From: Patiriisocius marinus
Lineage (GTDB): Bacteria; Bacteroidota; Bacteroidia; Flavobacteriales; Flavobacteriaceae
Direction: 5' to 3'
NCBI RefSeq assembly: GCF_008974325.1
Contig: NZ_BKCG01000001.1
Span: 558,001 to 622,000, forward strand
Length of the DNA: 64,000 nt
The translations under genes and the position numbers were made by a program. The notes beneath the pieces were generated by a model. It saw nothing but the letters and a program-made list of their open reading frames with translations. It was not told the DNA's origin and did no database searches. Numbering within the stretch: the first letter of the stretch is position 1; each line of letters starts with the position of its first letter. Shown in pieces: positions 45,252 to 54,033 of the stretch.

Positions 45252-46487
45252 TTAATTTAAAATTAGTTTTTTAGAAATTGATGCCGCTCCAGATTTGAAA
45301 GTCACAAGGTAAACGCCACTTTTAAATGCTGAAACATCAATTGTTTTATTAAAAAATCCTGAAGTGCTTTTAACTGCTGAAGTATAAACTTTTGCTCCAG
45401 TAATAGCGTGGATTGTTACAACACTATTTTCTGAAACTAATGCTCCGTTTTCATAAACAATAGTTACTTGTCCATTAGAAGATGGATTAGGATACATTCC
45501 AAAAGAAACAACATTTGTTACAGTTTCAACATCTAAAATACTCGATACATCCTCAACTGTATAGGCGATATTCCCGCTTGATGACCCTTCAAATTCAGTA
45601 AAAACAACTCTATACACAGTGTTGTCATTTCTTTTTACATAAAATGCCATATCACTATTTACGGTATATCCAGATCCATTAAATGATTTCCAGTCGTAAC
45701 CTATCGTATTAATTTCTTCTAAATAATCTAAACCGTTAGGGTTTCCACCACCAGTTGTTTCATCATTTTGAGCAACTGTAACATTTGGATTATGCAAAAC
45801 TCCTGTTACTGTATAATATTCACCTGGAGGATTTAAAAATGTTGTATACTTTCTGAAAACAAAGTCCCAAGCATCAATTGCTGGTTCTGCTATTACTACT
45901 TCATTATTTTTTAATGAGAAATAATTGTATCTAGTTTCAGGATTAGAAGTGTTTTCTACTGTTTGAGTAGTTTCATTAATCCAAGTTGATCCATCCCAAG
46001 TAGCAAATTTAAAAGTGTAAGCTCCCAAATAAGATTCATTAATGAACTTAATGTATGTTCCGTCAGCATATTTCAGAACAAATACAATTGTGCCTTCTAC
46101 CACGTGAGATACCGGATTATATTCCCCCCAGCCATATGTCGCTGAACCTTGCATAAAAGCACCATTATCCCAATTGGTATCGTCGTTGTAAAGCGGTGTC
46201 CATGCTCCTTCATTTGCAACATCAATTGCATCAAAGGCAGCAGCATTATTTGCAGCTTCAAAAACTGTTATACCTACACCGTCATTTACTCTAATACCAA
46301 TGTTTTGAGGATTATCACGTAAAAATGCAACATCCCAACTTTCAGCTGTGTAGCTATTTTCTGTTTGGTCTGAAAGGTCCATGTAAACTTCATTCACATA
46401 CCCAGCTCCCATTGAAACTTGGACCGTTTCTTGAGCATTAATGATTGACGTGGCTACTAGTATAGCCGAAAGTAATATTCTTTTCAT
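45252..46487 (-). CDS. HmuY-like protein with T9SS sorting domain
   Basis: A 411-aa protein with a signal peptide ending at INAQ (about residue 18). The central part has the HmuY-family layout: YMDLSDQ, then AESWDVAFLRD and IDAWDFVFRKYTTFL, as in Porphyromonas HmuY and the lipoprotein encoded just upstream. The last 75 residues are a type A T9SS domain (FGMYPNPSSNGQVTIVYE and GVYLVTFKSG). The HmuY domain is a known haem-binder, so this paralogue should reach the surface or medium by type IX secretion. Which residues ligate haem cannot be said; the histidine pair of HmuY is not evident. Confidence 0.83.
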   Translation of the reverse strand: MKRILLSAILVATSIINAQETVQVSMGAGYVNEVYMDLSDQTENSYTAESWDVAFLRDNPQNIGIRVNDGVGITVFEAANNAAAFDAIDVANEGAWTPLYNDDTNWDNGAFMQGSATYGWGEYNPVSHVVEGTIVFVLKYADGTYIKFINESYLGAYTFKFATWDGSTWINETTQTVENTSNPETRYNYFSLKNNEVVIAEPAIDAWDFVFRKYTTFLNPPGEYYTVTGVLHNPNVTVAQNDETTGGGNPNGLDYLEEINTIGYDWKSFNGSGYTVNSDMAFYVKRNDNTVYRVVFTEFEGSSSGNIAYTVEDVSSILDVETVTNVVSFGMYPNPSSNGQVTIVYENGALVSENSVVTIHAITGAKVYTSAVKSTSGFFNKTIDVSAFKSGVYLVTFKSGAASISKKLILN

Positions 46488-46525
46488 TTTAGTCTTTTTT
46501 ATAGTTTAGTTTGAAAGTTTATTTT

Positions 46526-47929
46526 TTATAAAAGTTTGTATTTAAACTCAGGGAAACCACGTGCACCGCTATCATCAAGCAATGCCGTGAACTTTAGTTT
46601 ATAGTTATTTCCGTTAGGATCTTTAATGATGTAGTATATATTATCTACAAGTACTTTGTCATCATTTATTACATTTCGCCAAGAGCTCCCAATAGTGCGC
46701 TGGTCTTGTTCAAAATTTGAATTTTCTATATTTTCAAGTTGAAAATCATCGTAAGCAATATCCTCTGTATTTACAGAATAAGCAATAACACCGCCTTTAC
46801 GATTATGAAGTACTCCATCTGAAAAACCATACGATCCAGCACCTTCTAAAATATTTGTAAATACCGTGAAATTAATATCCCACTTTTCAGCTTTAGGCTC
46901 TATTAATAATGTTGTTTCCGTGTCAAAACTGAAAAAAGTGAAGTTGTAATTTGCATCCTTTGATATGAATAATTCTTGATGAATTGCATCATCAATATTG
47001 GCATATTGCAATAAATAACCATCATTTTGACGTAATACTCTTATTTTTTTCCAACCTCTGCTTTCACCCGCTACTGCAACACTTCCCGGAGCTGGAGTTT
47101 CAACACCCACTTCATAACCAAGATTAACTAAGTAAACATTATTATCAGATTCAGTTGCATTAATAGTTGAAATAGCTGTTTTACTAATATCGCCATCTGG
47201 ATTGTCTATATAAGCTTCATTCGTGGGATCAAAAGTTCCTACAGCAACTTGATCTTTAATACTAGCAACATCGGCTTCAGTAACGGCATCTATATTTGTG
47301 CTTTCTAGTTGTGCAACTGCCATATAAATGGAGCTATTAATACCCACTTTAAATTCTGACCCACCATAAAAACCTAAATCCCAAGCATCTCTTTGTACAC
47401 TAATTTGTTCTTCAGAACTCAAATCAATATACACTTGGTTTGGTTGATTTGGACCTCCAACTTCAGGTGCAAAACCCCTACCTAATGACGCTGTACTGTT
47501 AAGCGTAAATGTCGAATTACCTTGAATAACCGCATTAGAATAATCTGTTGCAATAATGATAAACTTAATTTCTACTGTTTCATCTAGAGCAGGGTTTAAC
47601 TTTTTGAATTCAATTGTAGTTCCATTTTCTCCAAGAGAAATTGGAACTACTAAATTGTTATTTATAACTGCAGGATTAGTTATAAAATCAGTTCCATAAA
47701 CAGCATTAGTAGCTTCTATTAAAACGGTAATACTTCCTTCTTCAGTGGTCGTTTCAGAATAAACCAATGGAATATTTTCAGAAGTTTCAATTTCGCTCAA
47801 ATTAGTTGACAAATTTTCAAAAGCAACAACAAAAGGATTTGAACTTACCGTTGAACTCTCATCATCACTACACGAAACTAATGCGAGAGTAGCAATTGCG
47901 AAACATAATATTGATTTGTAAAATTTCAT
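46526..47929 (-). CDS. HmuY-like surface lipoprotein
   Basis: A 467-aa lipoprotein with lipobox LALVSC (Cys20) followed by SDDE, an acidic run typical of surface export. Residues about 30-160 form a Calx-beta-like sandwich. The rest is a HmuY-type domain (QVYIDLSSEEQISVQRDAWDLGFY in shortened form; AEKWDINFTVFTNIL). It starts two bases after the receptor gene and precedes the T9SS paralogue. By analogy with HmuY it should take haem from host or environmental proteins and pass it to the receptor. Confidence 0.86.
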   Translation of the reverse strand: MKFYKSILCFAIATLALVSCSDDESSTVSSNPFVVAFENLSTNLSEIETSENIPLVYSETTTEEGSITVLIEATNAVYGTDFITNPAVINNNLVVPISLGENGTTIEFKKLNPALDETVEIKFIIIATDYSNAVIQGNSTFTLNSTASLGRGFAPEVGGPNQPNQVYIDLSSEEQISVQRDAWDLGFYGGSEFKVGINSSIYMAVAQLESTNIDAVTEADVASIKDQVAVGTFDPTNEAYIDNPDGDISKTAISTINATESDNNVYLVNLGYEVGVETPAPGSVAVAGESRGWKKIRVLRQNDGYLLQYANIDDAIHQELFISKDANYNFTFFSFDTETTLLIEPKAEKWDINFTVFTNILEGAGSYGFSDGVLHNRKGGVIAYSVNTEDIAYDDFQLENIENSNFEQDQRTIGSSWRNVINDDKVLVDNIYYIIKDPNGNNYKLKFTALLDDSGARGFPEFKYKLL

Positions 47930-47931
47930 AT

Positions 47932-50058
47932 TTAAAAAGATAAATTATACGTTAGTTTTAAAAAATAAGAGCGGCCATAACCAAGTGGAATTTGGGCTGG
48001 AGGACCATTATGAGTACCTCCTTCAACAGCAGTAGTATTAACTTGCGTTACATCGAAAAGATTTCGACAACCTAGAGTAGTCGTGAAAGCACCATCAAAA
48101 AATGATTTATTTATTGTGGCATCCATCCAGCTATAGGCATCAGTTTTACCTGTAACATATTCTTGATTCCCAGCCTCGTTTGTTTGCTCAACAAATTGCT
48201 GTTGTTCTCCAATAAATTTATAGAATAATGAAAATGTTGTCTGCCATTTTGGAGCAGTATAAGAGAGATTAGAGTTTAACTGAAGATTAAATAAATAATC
48301 GTCGTTACGTTGAGTTCTGCTGTCTAAAACTTTTGAAACCCCTTGAAACGAAGCACCTATTTGACCTTTAAAATTTTCATAATAAATTTCATTTTCAGAA
48401 AATACCCCAATCGCCTTAAAGCTATCGATATTATTATATTGATACGCCAGAGGATTTTGATTAACCACTATTAATTCAATACGATCTTTAAGATTTAAAT
48501 AATTAAAACTCAATTTATTTTTTAACCGAAATACTCCTTCGGAAAATGAACTCTTCTTTTTTAAATGTAGAAAAGCCGAAACTCCCTTTTCAGGATTTAA
48601 ATCTGGATTTCCCTGCACGTTGTGATTTACATCAACAAAAAATGTATAAAGCTCATTATAGTTAGGCGTTCTATTTGCCGAACCTAAAATGGCACGAAGT
48701 TCCCAATCTTCGCCAAGGGTTTGTTTAGCACTTAATGACCCTATAAACTGAGTATCAAATAAGTTGCTAAATGATGCTCTAAATCCTGGACGGAGTGAAA
48801 ATTGTTCCGTTAATTGAATTTCCGAAGCTGCGAAAAAGTCGTAGTTATTTAACTCTTGATTTATCTCATCACTTTCAGGTCCAATTACAATGGCTAATGA
48901 TGAACCTGAACCTTTTTCATTTGTCAACTCATAGCCCAATTGCAAATTAGCAGTGGTTGTATTTATGATATTACTAAAAGTTCCACGTGAGAAAAAAGCG
49001 CTTCTGCTTTGGTATTCGCCTTCTTCTAGATTCACCTTTTCTTGATTGCGAATACGGTAGGTGTATCGCTCTAAATCTTTAGTCTGCTTTTGGTATGAAA
49101 CCGAAACGTTATATCCAATTTTATTGAAAATAGTCCCTGTTCCATTTAAATGATGGTAAAATCTATTGTTTCTATAAATTTCGTCTAAAGCCGAAGGATT
49201 TGTTGTTCCAGTTGCTGGATTTTCGTTTAAATCTACATTCTCAGCATACTTTTCAATACGTTCATTTAAGTAATCGAATCGATAAAATATATTTATATTA
49301 TTCTTTTTATATGAGACAAGTCCTTTTGCATTTTGCTGAAGTTTTGGTAACCATTCGTGACCTCTTAAACCATCATTAGCTTCATAATTTTCTCCTTGCT
49401 TTTCATTATAGAAACCTCCAAAATCATTACGAGTATAAATTACATTACCATATATATTATCATTGAAATTGTGCCCCACCTTCAACGATTGGATATGACG
49501 ACCTTTATCAAACCATTCATATTCATCACCTATAGTCTCTTCTTGAGAATAGGCTGTGATTTCCCAATCGTTGCGGGAGGACTTTTTAGTTATTATGTTG
49601 ATAATTCCAGAAACAGCATTCGATCCGTATTGAACACCCATTGCTCCTTCCACAATTTCGATACGTTCTATATCATCTAAATTAATAAGTGTTAAATCTG
49701 TATTGTTACCAACTCCTTCTTCATTAATAATGGGTACATTATCAATCAATACTTTGAAATACTGACTATCTAATCCAAATAAACTCACACCACTTTTACC
49801 TGTTGAAGTATTAGGTGTTATGTTTAAATTGAGCGTTGTATTTAAAACGTCGGCTAATGTATTTCCTGCTTGCCGCTCAATATCTTTTCTAGAAATTACT
49901 TTAACCTCAACAACAGATTTAGAAACCGATTGTGGGTTTAATTGTCCTGTGATTACAACCTCATCTAACTTTTCAGAAGTAAGACTGTCTCTTTCCTGCT
50001 CAGTTTGTGCTGAAAGATGTAAACAACTTAACAATAATATAGTAAGCAATAAGCGCAT
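47932..50058 (-). CDS. HmuR-like TonB-dependent haem receptor
   Basis: Outer membrane receptor of 708 aa, first gene of the haem operon. The signal peptide ends at LSAQ (about residue 18). A TonB-box-like LDEVVITG lies near 31-38, then a plug domain with RIEIVEGAMGVQYGSNAVSGIINI and a barrel ending in LSF. There is no carboxypeptidase-like domain, unlike the other receptors in the window. Size and company with HmuY-type genes identify it as HmuR-like. Transcription starts at a -7 box at 50081-50088 with repeated candidate operators upstream, probably iron- or haem-controlled. Confidence 0.87.
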   Translation of the reverse strand: MRLLLTILLLSCLHLSAQTEQERDSLTSEKLDEVVITGQLNPQSVSKSVVEVKVISRKDIERQAGNTLADVLNTTLNLNITPNTSTGKSGVSLFGLDSQYFKVLIDNVPIINEEGVGNNTDLTLINLDDIERIEIVEGAMGVQYGSNAVSGIINIITKKSSRNDWEITAYSQEETIGDEYEWFDKGRHIQSLKVGHNFNDNIYGNVIYTRNDFGGFYNEKQGENYEANDGLRGHEWLPKLQQNAKGLVSYKKNNINIFYRFDYLNERIEKYAENVDLNENPATGTTNPSALDEIYRNNRFYHHLNGTGTIFNKIGYNVSVSYQKQTKDLERYTYRIRNQEKVNLEEGEYQSRSAFFSRGTFSNIINTTTANLQLGYELTNEKGSGSSLAIVIGPESDEINQELNNYDFFAASEIQLTEQFSLRPGFRASFSNLFDTQFIGSLSAKQTLGEDWELRAILGSANRTPNYNELYTFFVDVNHNVQGNPDLNPEKGVSAFLHLKKKSSFSEGVFRLKNKLSFNYLNLKDRIELIVVNQNPLAYQYNNIDSFKAIGVFSENEIYYENFKGQIGASFQGVSKVLDSRTQRNDDYLFNLQLNSNLSYTAPKWQTTFSLFYKFIGEQQQFVEQTNEAGNQEYVTGKTDAYSWMDATINKSFFDGAFTTTLGCRNLFDVTQVNTTAVEGGTHNGPPAQIPLGYGRSYFLKLTYNLSF

Positions 50059-50080
50059 AAATTGAATTATTATGAGCGGG

Positions 50081-50157
50081 CAAAATTACTTATTTTTATT
50101 TGTTCTAAATAAGAATAGTGCTGCTAAAATAATATTATTAAGACTTATTCTAAATAA
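50081..50157 (-). promoter_or_regulatory. Promoter and candidate operator of the haem operon
   Basis: The minus strand has TAATTTTG (50088-50081), a proper -7 box. Upstream, TTCTAAATAA occurs twice on the plus strand (50103-50112 and 50148-50157), 45 bases apart. The first copy is part of the symmetrical TTCT-AAATA-AGAA (50103-50115) and of TTATTT-GTTCT-AAATAA (50096-50112), covering the place of the -33 box. This is the layout of a repressor site; an iron regulator is the natural guess. Confidence 0.5.
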
Positions 50158-50273
50158 AAAAACTTATAAAATACTATTAATCAAATATTTACTAAGTTCA
50201 TTATAAATTAAGGTTGCTATGAAAAAAGTGACAAAAATCATCTTTCTGTTGATGATAATTAAAGTAGGGGTAT

Positions 50274-50300
50274 AAAAAAAGCCTTCAAATAATTGAAGGC
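50274..50300 (-). terminator. Terminator of the tRNA-Leu gene
   Basis: An 8-bp stem GCCTTCAA / TTGAAGGC with a four-base loop. On the minus strand it is followed by a run of at least seven Ts. It begins one base after the end of the tRNA. Confidence 0.88.
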
Positions 50301-50301
50301 T

Positions 50302-50386
50302 TGGTACTCGAGGCGGGAATCGAACCCGCACGACCGAAGTCACTGGATTTTGAATCCAGCGCGTCTACCAATTCCGCCACTCGAGC
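50302..50386 (-). tRNA. tRNA-Leu (anticodon CAA)
   Basis: Read on the minus strand, the 5' acceptor GCTCGAG pairs with CTCGAGT near the 3' end (first pair G-U). The anticodon stem-loop is TGGATTCAAAATCCA, with loop TTCAAAA and anticodon CAA. There is a long variable arm (GTGACTTCGGTCGT) as in class II tRNAs, the T-arm contains GGTTCGATTCC, and the CCA end is encoded. It decodes UUG. It stands alone between the haem operon and prs, with its own terminator. Confidence 0.97.
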
Positions 50387-50543
50387 TTTTTATCTTTTAG
50401 ATAATGGTAGTACCGTTGTAAAAAACGGACTGCAAAAATAATCATTTAATTAAAACTACAAGCCGGAACGATTAACTTTCGACAACTAAATATTCAAACT
50501 CCTAAACTTAAAAAAAATGTTAGTAAATCAAAACAACATTTTT

Positions 50544-50573
50544 TTTGAGGCTTTAAGTATTGGGTTACTTTTG
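50544..50573 (+). promoter_or_regulatory. Promoter of prs
   Basis: TTTG (50544-50547), an 18-base spacer and TACTTTTG (50566-50573) make a textbook Bacteroidota promoter. The start codon is 23 bases further on. Confidence 0.8.
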
Positions 50574-50596
50574 TCAAAAATAAACAACACAACACC

Positions 50597-51535
50597 ATGG
50601 CTTTCGAACCAACTCCAAAGATTTTTGCTTGTAAACAATCTCAAGCGCTCGCTAAAGATATTGCTGATAAATACGGCATTCCATTAGGAAATATTATTAC
50701 CTCAACTTATAGCGATGGCGAATTTCAGCCTTCGTTTGAAGAATCTGTTAGAGGTTGTCGTGTATTCCTAATAGGGTCTACTCACCCAAGCAGCGATCAC
50801 TTAATGGAACTATTATTAATGTGCGATGCTGCAAAACGCGCAAGCGCAAGACATATAACTGCCGTTATGCCTTACTTTGGGTGGGCACGTCAGGATCGTA
50901 AAGACAAGCCTCGTGTACCAATTGCAGCTAAACTAATTGCTAAAATGCTTGAAACAGCTGGAGCAACACGTATTATCACTATGGATTTACATGCTGATCA
51001 AATTCAAGGCTTTTTTGAAAAACCAGTAGATCACTTATTTGCTTCAACAATTTTCTTACCCTATTTAAAAAGTTTAAATCTTCCTAACCTTACCATAGCT
51101 TCACCAGATATGGGTGGTTCTAAAAGAGCTTATGCATATTCTAAAGCAATGGAAAGTGATGTTGTAATTTGCTATAAGCAACGTGAAAAAGCTAACATCA
51201 TAAGCCACATGGAACTTATTGGCGATGTTAAAGGTAAAAATGTTGTGCTTGTAGATGATATGGTTGATACTGCTGGGACACTAACAAAAGCTGCAGATTT
51301 AATGATGGAGCGTGGTGCATTGTCAGTTAGAGCTATTTGTACACACCCTATTCTATCTGGTAAAGCTTACGAACGTCTTGAAGCATCTAAACTAGAAGAG
51401 CTTATTGTAACTGACTCTATACCATTGCGTCAAACAAGCCCTAAACTAAGAGTACTTACTTGTGCTGATCTTTTCGCTGATGTTATGAAAAGCGTACACG
51501 TAAACCAAAGTATTAGCTCTAAGTTTCTAATGTAA
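50597..51535 (+). CDS. prs: Ribose-phosphate pyrophosphokinase
   Basis: Makes PRPP from ribose 5-phosphate and ATP for nucleotide, His and Trp synthesis. The 312-aa protein has YFGWARQDRKDKPRVPI, the ATP/Mg site MDLHADQIQGFF, and the PRPP signature VVLVDDMVDTAGTLTKA. The length and motifs match class I PRPP synthase, and the cytoplasmic enzyme works as a hexamer. Strong promoter upstream; an AT-rich hairpin and the rplY promoter follow. Confidence 0.98.
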   Translation: MAFEPTPKIFACKQSQALAKDIADKYGIPLGNIITSTYSDGEFQPSFEESVRGCRVFLIGSTHPSSDHLMELLLMCDAAKRASARHITAVMPYFGWARQDRKDKPRVPIAAKLIAKMLETAGATRIITMDLHADQIQGFFEKPVDHLFASTIFLPYLKSLNLPNLTIASPDMGGSKRAYAYSKAMESDVVICYKQREKANIISHMELIGDVKGKNVVLVDDMVDTAGTLTKAADLMMERGALSVRAICTHPILSGKAYERLEASKLEELIVTDSIPLRQTSPKLRVLTCADLFADVMKSVHVNQSISSKFLM

Positions 51536-51552
51536 TTGACTAAAAAGCAAGC

Positions 51553-51574
51553 TTAAACAAAACCTTTTGTTTAA
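51553..51574. terminator. AT-rich inverted repeat after prs
   Basis: A perfect 10-bp repeat TTAAACAAAA / TTTTGTTTAA has only two bases between the arms. It could be a weak terminator of prs, but there is no GC core and no separate T-run. Confidence 0.35.
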
Positions 51575-51597
51575 TTAGCTAAATAAATATAATACAG

Positions 51598-51605
51598 TAT
51601 CTTTG
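51598..51605 (+). promoter_or_regulatory. -7 element of rplY
   Basis: TATCTTTG is a perfect TAnnTTTG box, 48 bases before the rplY start. The leader contains CCCTT-TAA-AAGGG (51609-51621), a small hairpin. No TTTG at standard -33 distance. Confidence 0.6.
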
Positions 51606-51653
51606 CAGCCCTTTAAAAGGGAAAAGAAAACAATTATAATTTAAAATTTCAAA

Positions 51654-52280
51654 ATGAAATCAATTACAATCGACGGATCAAAAAGAGAAAGCGTAGGTAA
51701 AAAAGCAACTGCTACCTTACGTAATGCTGGTATGGTTCCTTGCGTAGTATACGGAGGAGACGAGCCTATTCACTTTCAGGCACCAGAACTCGCCTTCAAC
51801 AAACTAGTATACACGCCAGATGTGCATACGGTTGTAGTTTCGCTAGAAGACGGAACAAAAGTTAACGCAATTTTACAGGATATCCAATTTCACCCTGTAA
51901 CTGACCGTATTTTACATATTGACTTCTATCAAATTTTTGATGATAAAGAAGTAATGATGGAAATTCCAGTACACATTGTTGGTAACTCTCGTGGAGTTAG
52001 AAATGGTGGTGTTTTACGTATCGTTTCTCGTAAATTAAGAGTAAAAGCTGTTCCAGCTAACTTACCTGATTTTATCGAAGCTGATATCACTGATATGAAA
52101 ATTGGTGCTAAAATGTATGTTACTGCTGTAAAGAACGAAGCATATTCAATCTTACACACTGACAACACTGTAATTTGCCAAATTAGAACATCTCGTACTG
52201 CTGTTGCAGATGCTGATGATGACGATGAAGAAGGTGAAGATGGTGCTGAAGCAGCAACTGAAGAAGCTGCTGCAGAATAA
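51654..52280 (+). CDS. rplY: 50S ribosomal protein L25/general stress protein Ctc
   Basis: A 208-aa two-domain L25 (Ctc/TL5 type) that binds 5S rRNA in the large subunit. The N-terminal domain (about 1-92) has [21 protein letters not shown] and [10 protein letters not shown]; the C-terminal beta domain runs from about 95 to 180. An acidic tail ([14 protein letters not shown]) ends the protein, common in this family. It is placed between prs and pth as in other Flavobacteriaceae, and is followed by a terminator. Confidence 0.96.
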   Translation: MKSITIDGSKRESVGKKATATLRNAGMVPCVVYGGDEPIHFQAPELAFNKLVYTPDVHTVVVSLEDGTKVNAILQDIQFHPVTDRILHIDFYQIFDDKEVMMEIPVHIVGNSRGVRNGGVLRIVSRKLRVKAVPANLPDFIEADITDMKIGAKMYVTAVKNEAYSILHTDNTVICQIRTSRTAVADADDDDEEGEDGAEAATEEAAAE

Positions 52281-52303
52281 TCACTGTCCATTTAATTATA
52301 TAC

Positions 52304-52340
52304 AAAGCATTCCGTTAATTCGGGATGCTTTTTTTATTTT
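52304..52340 (+). terminator. Intrinsic terminator after rplY
   Basis: An 11-bp stem AAAGCATTCCG / CGGGATGCTTT (one wobble) with a six-base loop and a T-rich tail. It ends 18 bases before the pth start chosen here. Confidence 0.87.
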
Positions 52341-52358
52341 TACTATTTAAACAAATGT

Positions 52359-53099
52359 ATGCTAGCATTTCTTCGGAAACTTTTAGGACTGTACACCAAT
52401 CAACCAAATGAAAGCTTGGTTAATGAAAAGGTACGTACCTCACAGAGTAATATTTCCGATGAAAAAGTAAAAAAAGAGAACATAGAATCTTCTCAAAAAG
52501 AAAACAACTCCAACAATGATGGAGCGCCCATTATGAAAAAATTTTTAATTGTAGGATTAGGAAATATAGGACCAAAATACGAAAATACACGCCACAACAT
52601 TGGCTTTAAAGTATTAGATTATATCGCTAAAGAAGAGAACTTAGACTGGGAAACCGCTAAACTTGGCGATATTACTACATACAAATTTAAAGGTCGTAGT
52701 TTTATATTGCTTAAACCTAACACATATATGAATCTAAGTGGAAAGGCCGTTAAGTACTGGATGGAAAAAGAAAAGGTTGATAAAGAAAATATTCTTATTG
52801 TAACGGATGATCTTAACCTACCTTTTGGAACATTTAGAATTAAACCTAAAGGATCTAGCGGAGGCCATAATGGTCTACAAAATATTCAAGACACTTTTAG
52901 TAGTGGAGCATTTCCTCGTTTTAGATTTGGTATTAGTGATGCCTTTTCTAAAGGACGTCAAGTTGATTATGTTCTAGGCGAATGGACAGCTGAAGAAGAA
53001 AGCGTAATGATTGAAAGAGTTCCTAAAGCAATGGAAGCAATAAAATCGTTTGGGATGGCAGGTATAAACAACACAATGAACACTTTTAACGGAAACTAA
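52359..53099 (+). CDS. pth: Peptidyl-tRNA hydrolase with N-terminal extension
   Basis: Frees tRNA from stalled peptidyl-tRNAs. The catalytic domain begins at Met59 (ATG at 52533): VGLGNIGPKYENTRHNIGF, with the catalytic His in TRHNIGF, then PNTYMNLSG and TDDLNLPFG. The first 58 residues are unrelated: a short amphipathic basic start (MLAFLRKLLGLY), then a hydrophilic, disordered-looking linker. The open frame is intact throughout, so both starts are possible; similar extensions occur, to my memory, in other Flavobacteriaceae. The long form begins 18 bases after the rplY terminator. ribF follows after one base. Confidence 0.93.
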   Translation: MLAFLRKLLGLYTNQPNESLVNEKVRTSQSNISDEKVKKENIESSQKENNSNNDGAPIMKKFLIVGLGNIGPKYENTRHNIGFKVLDYIAKEENLDWETAKLGDITTYKFKGRSFILLKPNTYMNLSGKAVKYWMEKEKVDKENILIVTDDLNLPFGTFRIKPKGSSGGHNGLQNIQDTFSSGAFPRFRFGISDAFSKGRQVDYVLGEWTAEEESVMIERVPKAMEAIKSFGMAGINNTMNTFNGN

Positions 53100-53100
53100 T

Positions 53101-54033
53101 ATGGAGGAATACCTAAACGCCTCGCAGTTTACATCAACCAAAGGAAGTGTAATTACCATTGGAACTTTTGATGGTGTTCACCTTGGACATAAGGAAATAA
53201 TTAAAAGGCTTACCCAAGCTGCAGCTATTGAAAACTTAAGTTCAGTGGTGCTTACTTTTTTCCCACACCCACGTATGGTACTACAAAAAAATAGTGACAT
53301 TAAACTTATCAATACCATAGGAGAAAAAAAACAATTACTTGACAATGCGGGTGTTGATCACTTTGTTGTTGAACCTTTTACTTATGAGTTTTCCCGAATG
53401 ACCGCAGAAGAATATGTTCGTGATTTGTTAGTTGGTAAACTAAAAGCTAAAAAGATTATTATAGGTTATGACCATCGGTTTGGACGTAATAGAAATGCAG
53501 ATATCAACGATTTAATTGCCTTTGGGAAAGAGTACAATTTTACTGTAGAACAAATTAGCGCACAAGAATTAGATCACGTAGCAATTAGCTCTACAAAAAT
53601 TAGAAATGCACTTTTAGACGGTGATATAGCAACAGCAAATCAATATTTAGGATACAACTTTAATATTACAGGAACTGTTGTAACAGGTAAAGCTTTAGGT
53701 AGAACTATCAACTACCCTACTGCTAACTTACAGATAAAACAATCCTTCAAACTTGTACCAAAAAATGGTGTTTACGTTACAAGTGCTACTATTAATGGCA
53801 CATTGCAATATGGCATAACTAGTATAGGAACAAACCCAACTGTAGGAGGAACTGAAAAAACTATTGAAACCTATTTCTTAGATTTTGATGGAAATTTATA
53901 CAATACAGAATTAACCATTATATTCTTGTCTCACATTAGAAACGAAGAAACGTTTAGCACTATTGAAATATTAAAACAAGCAATTCAGCAAGACGAGATA
54001 GCTGCTCGTAAATTCATCGAAAACATTGAATAA
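53101..54033 (+). CDS. ribF: Bifunctional riboflavin kinase/FAD synthetase
   Basis: Turns riboflavin into FMN and then FAD. The N-terminal adenylyltransferase domain (about 15-165) has GTFDGVHLGHKEII, VVLTFFPHPRMVL and GYDHRFGRNR, and ends with ISSTKIRNALLDG. The C-terminal flavokinase domain (about 185-308) has GKALGRTINYPTANL, GVYVTSATING and SIGTNPTVGG. The 310-aa length is standard. It starts one base after pth and overlaps the next gene by eight bases, so the three are translationally close. Confidence 0.97.
   Translation: MEEYLNASQFTSTKGSVITIGTFDGVHLGHKEIIKRLTQAAAIENLSSVVLTFFPHPRMVLQKNSDIKLINTIGEKKQLLDNAGVDHFVVEPFTYEFSRMTAEEYVRDLLVGKLKAKKIIIGYDHRFGRNRNADINDLIAFGKEYNFTVEQISAQELDHVAISSTKIRNALLDGDIATANQYLGYNFNITGTVVTGKALGRTINYPTANLQIKQSFKLVPKNGVYVTSATINGTLQYGITSIGTNPTVGGTEKTIETYFLDFDGNLYNTELTIIFLSHIRNEETFSTIEILKQAIQQDEIAARKFIENIE

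Noticed and set aside
51929-52291. 120-codon antisense frame over the end of rplY
   Set aside because: The Ser/Ala-rich start is simply the complement of the acidic L25 tail.
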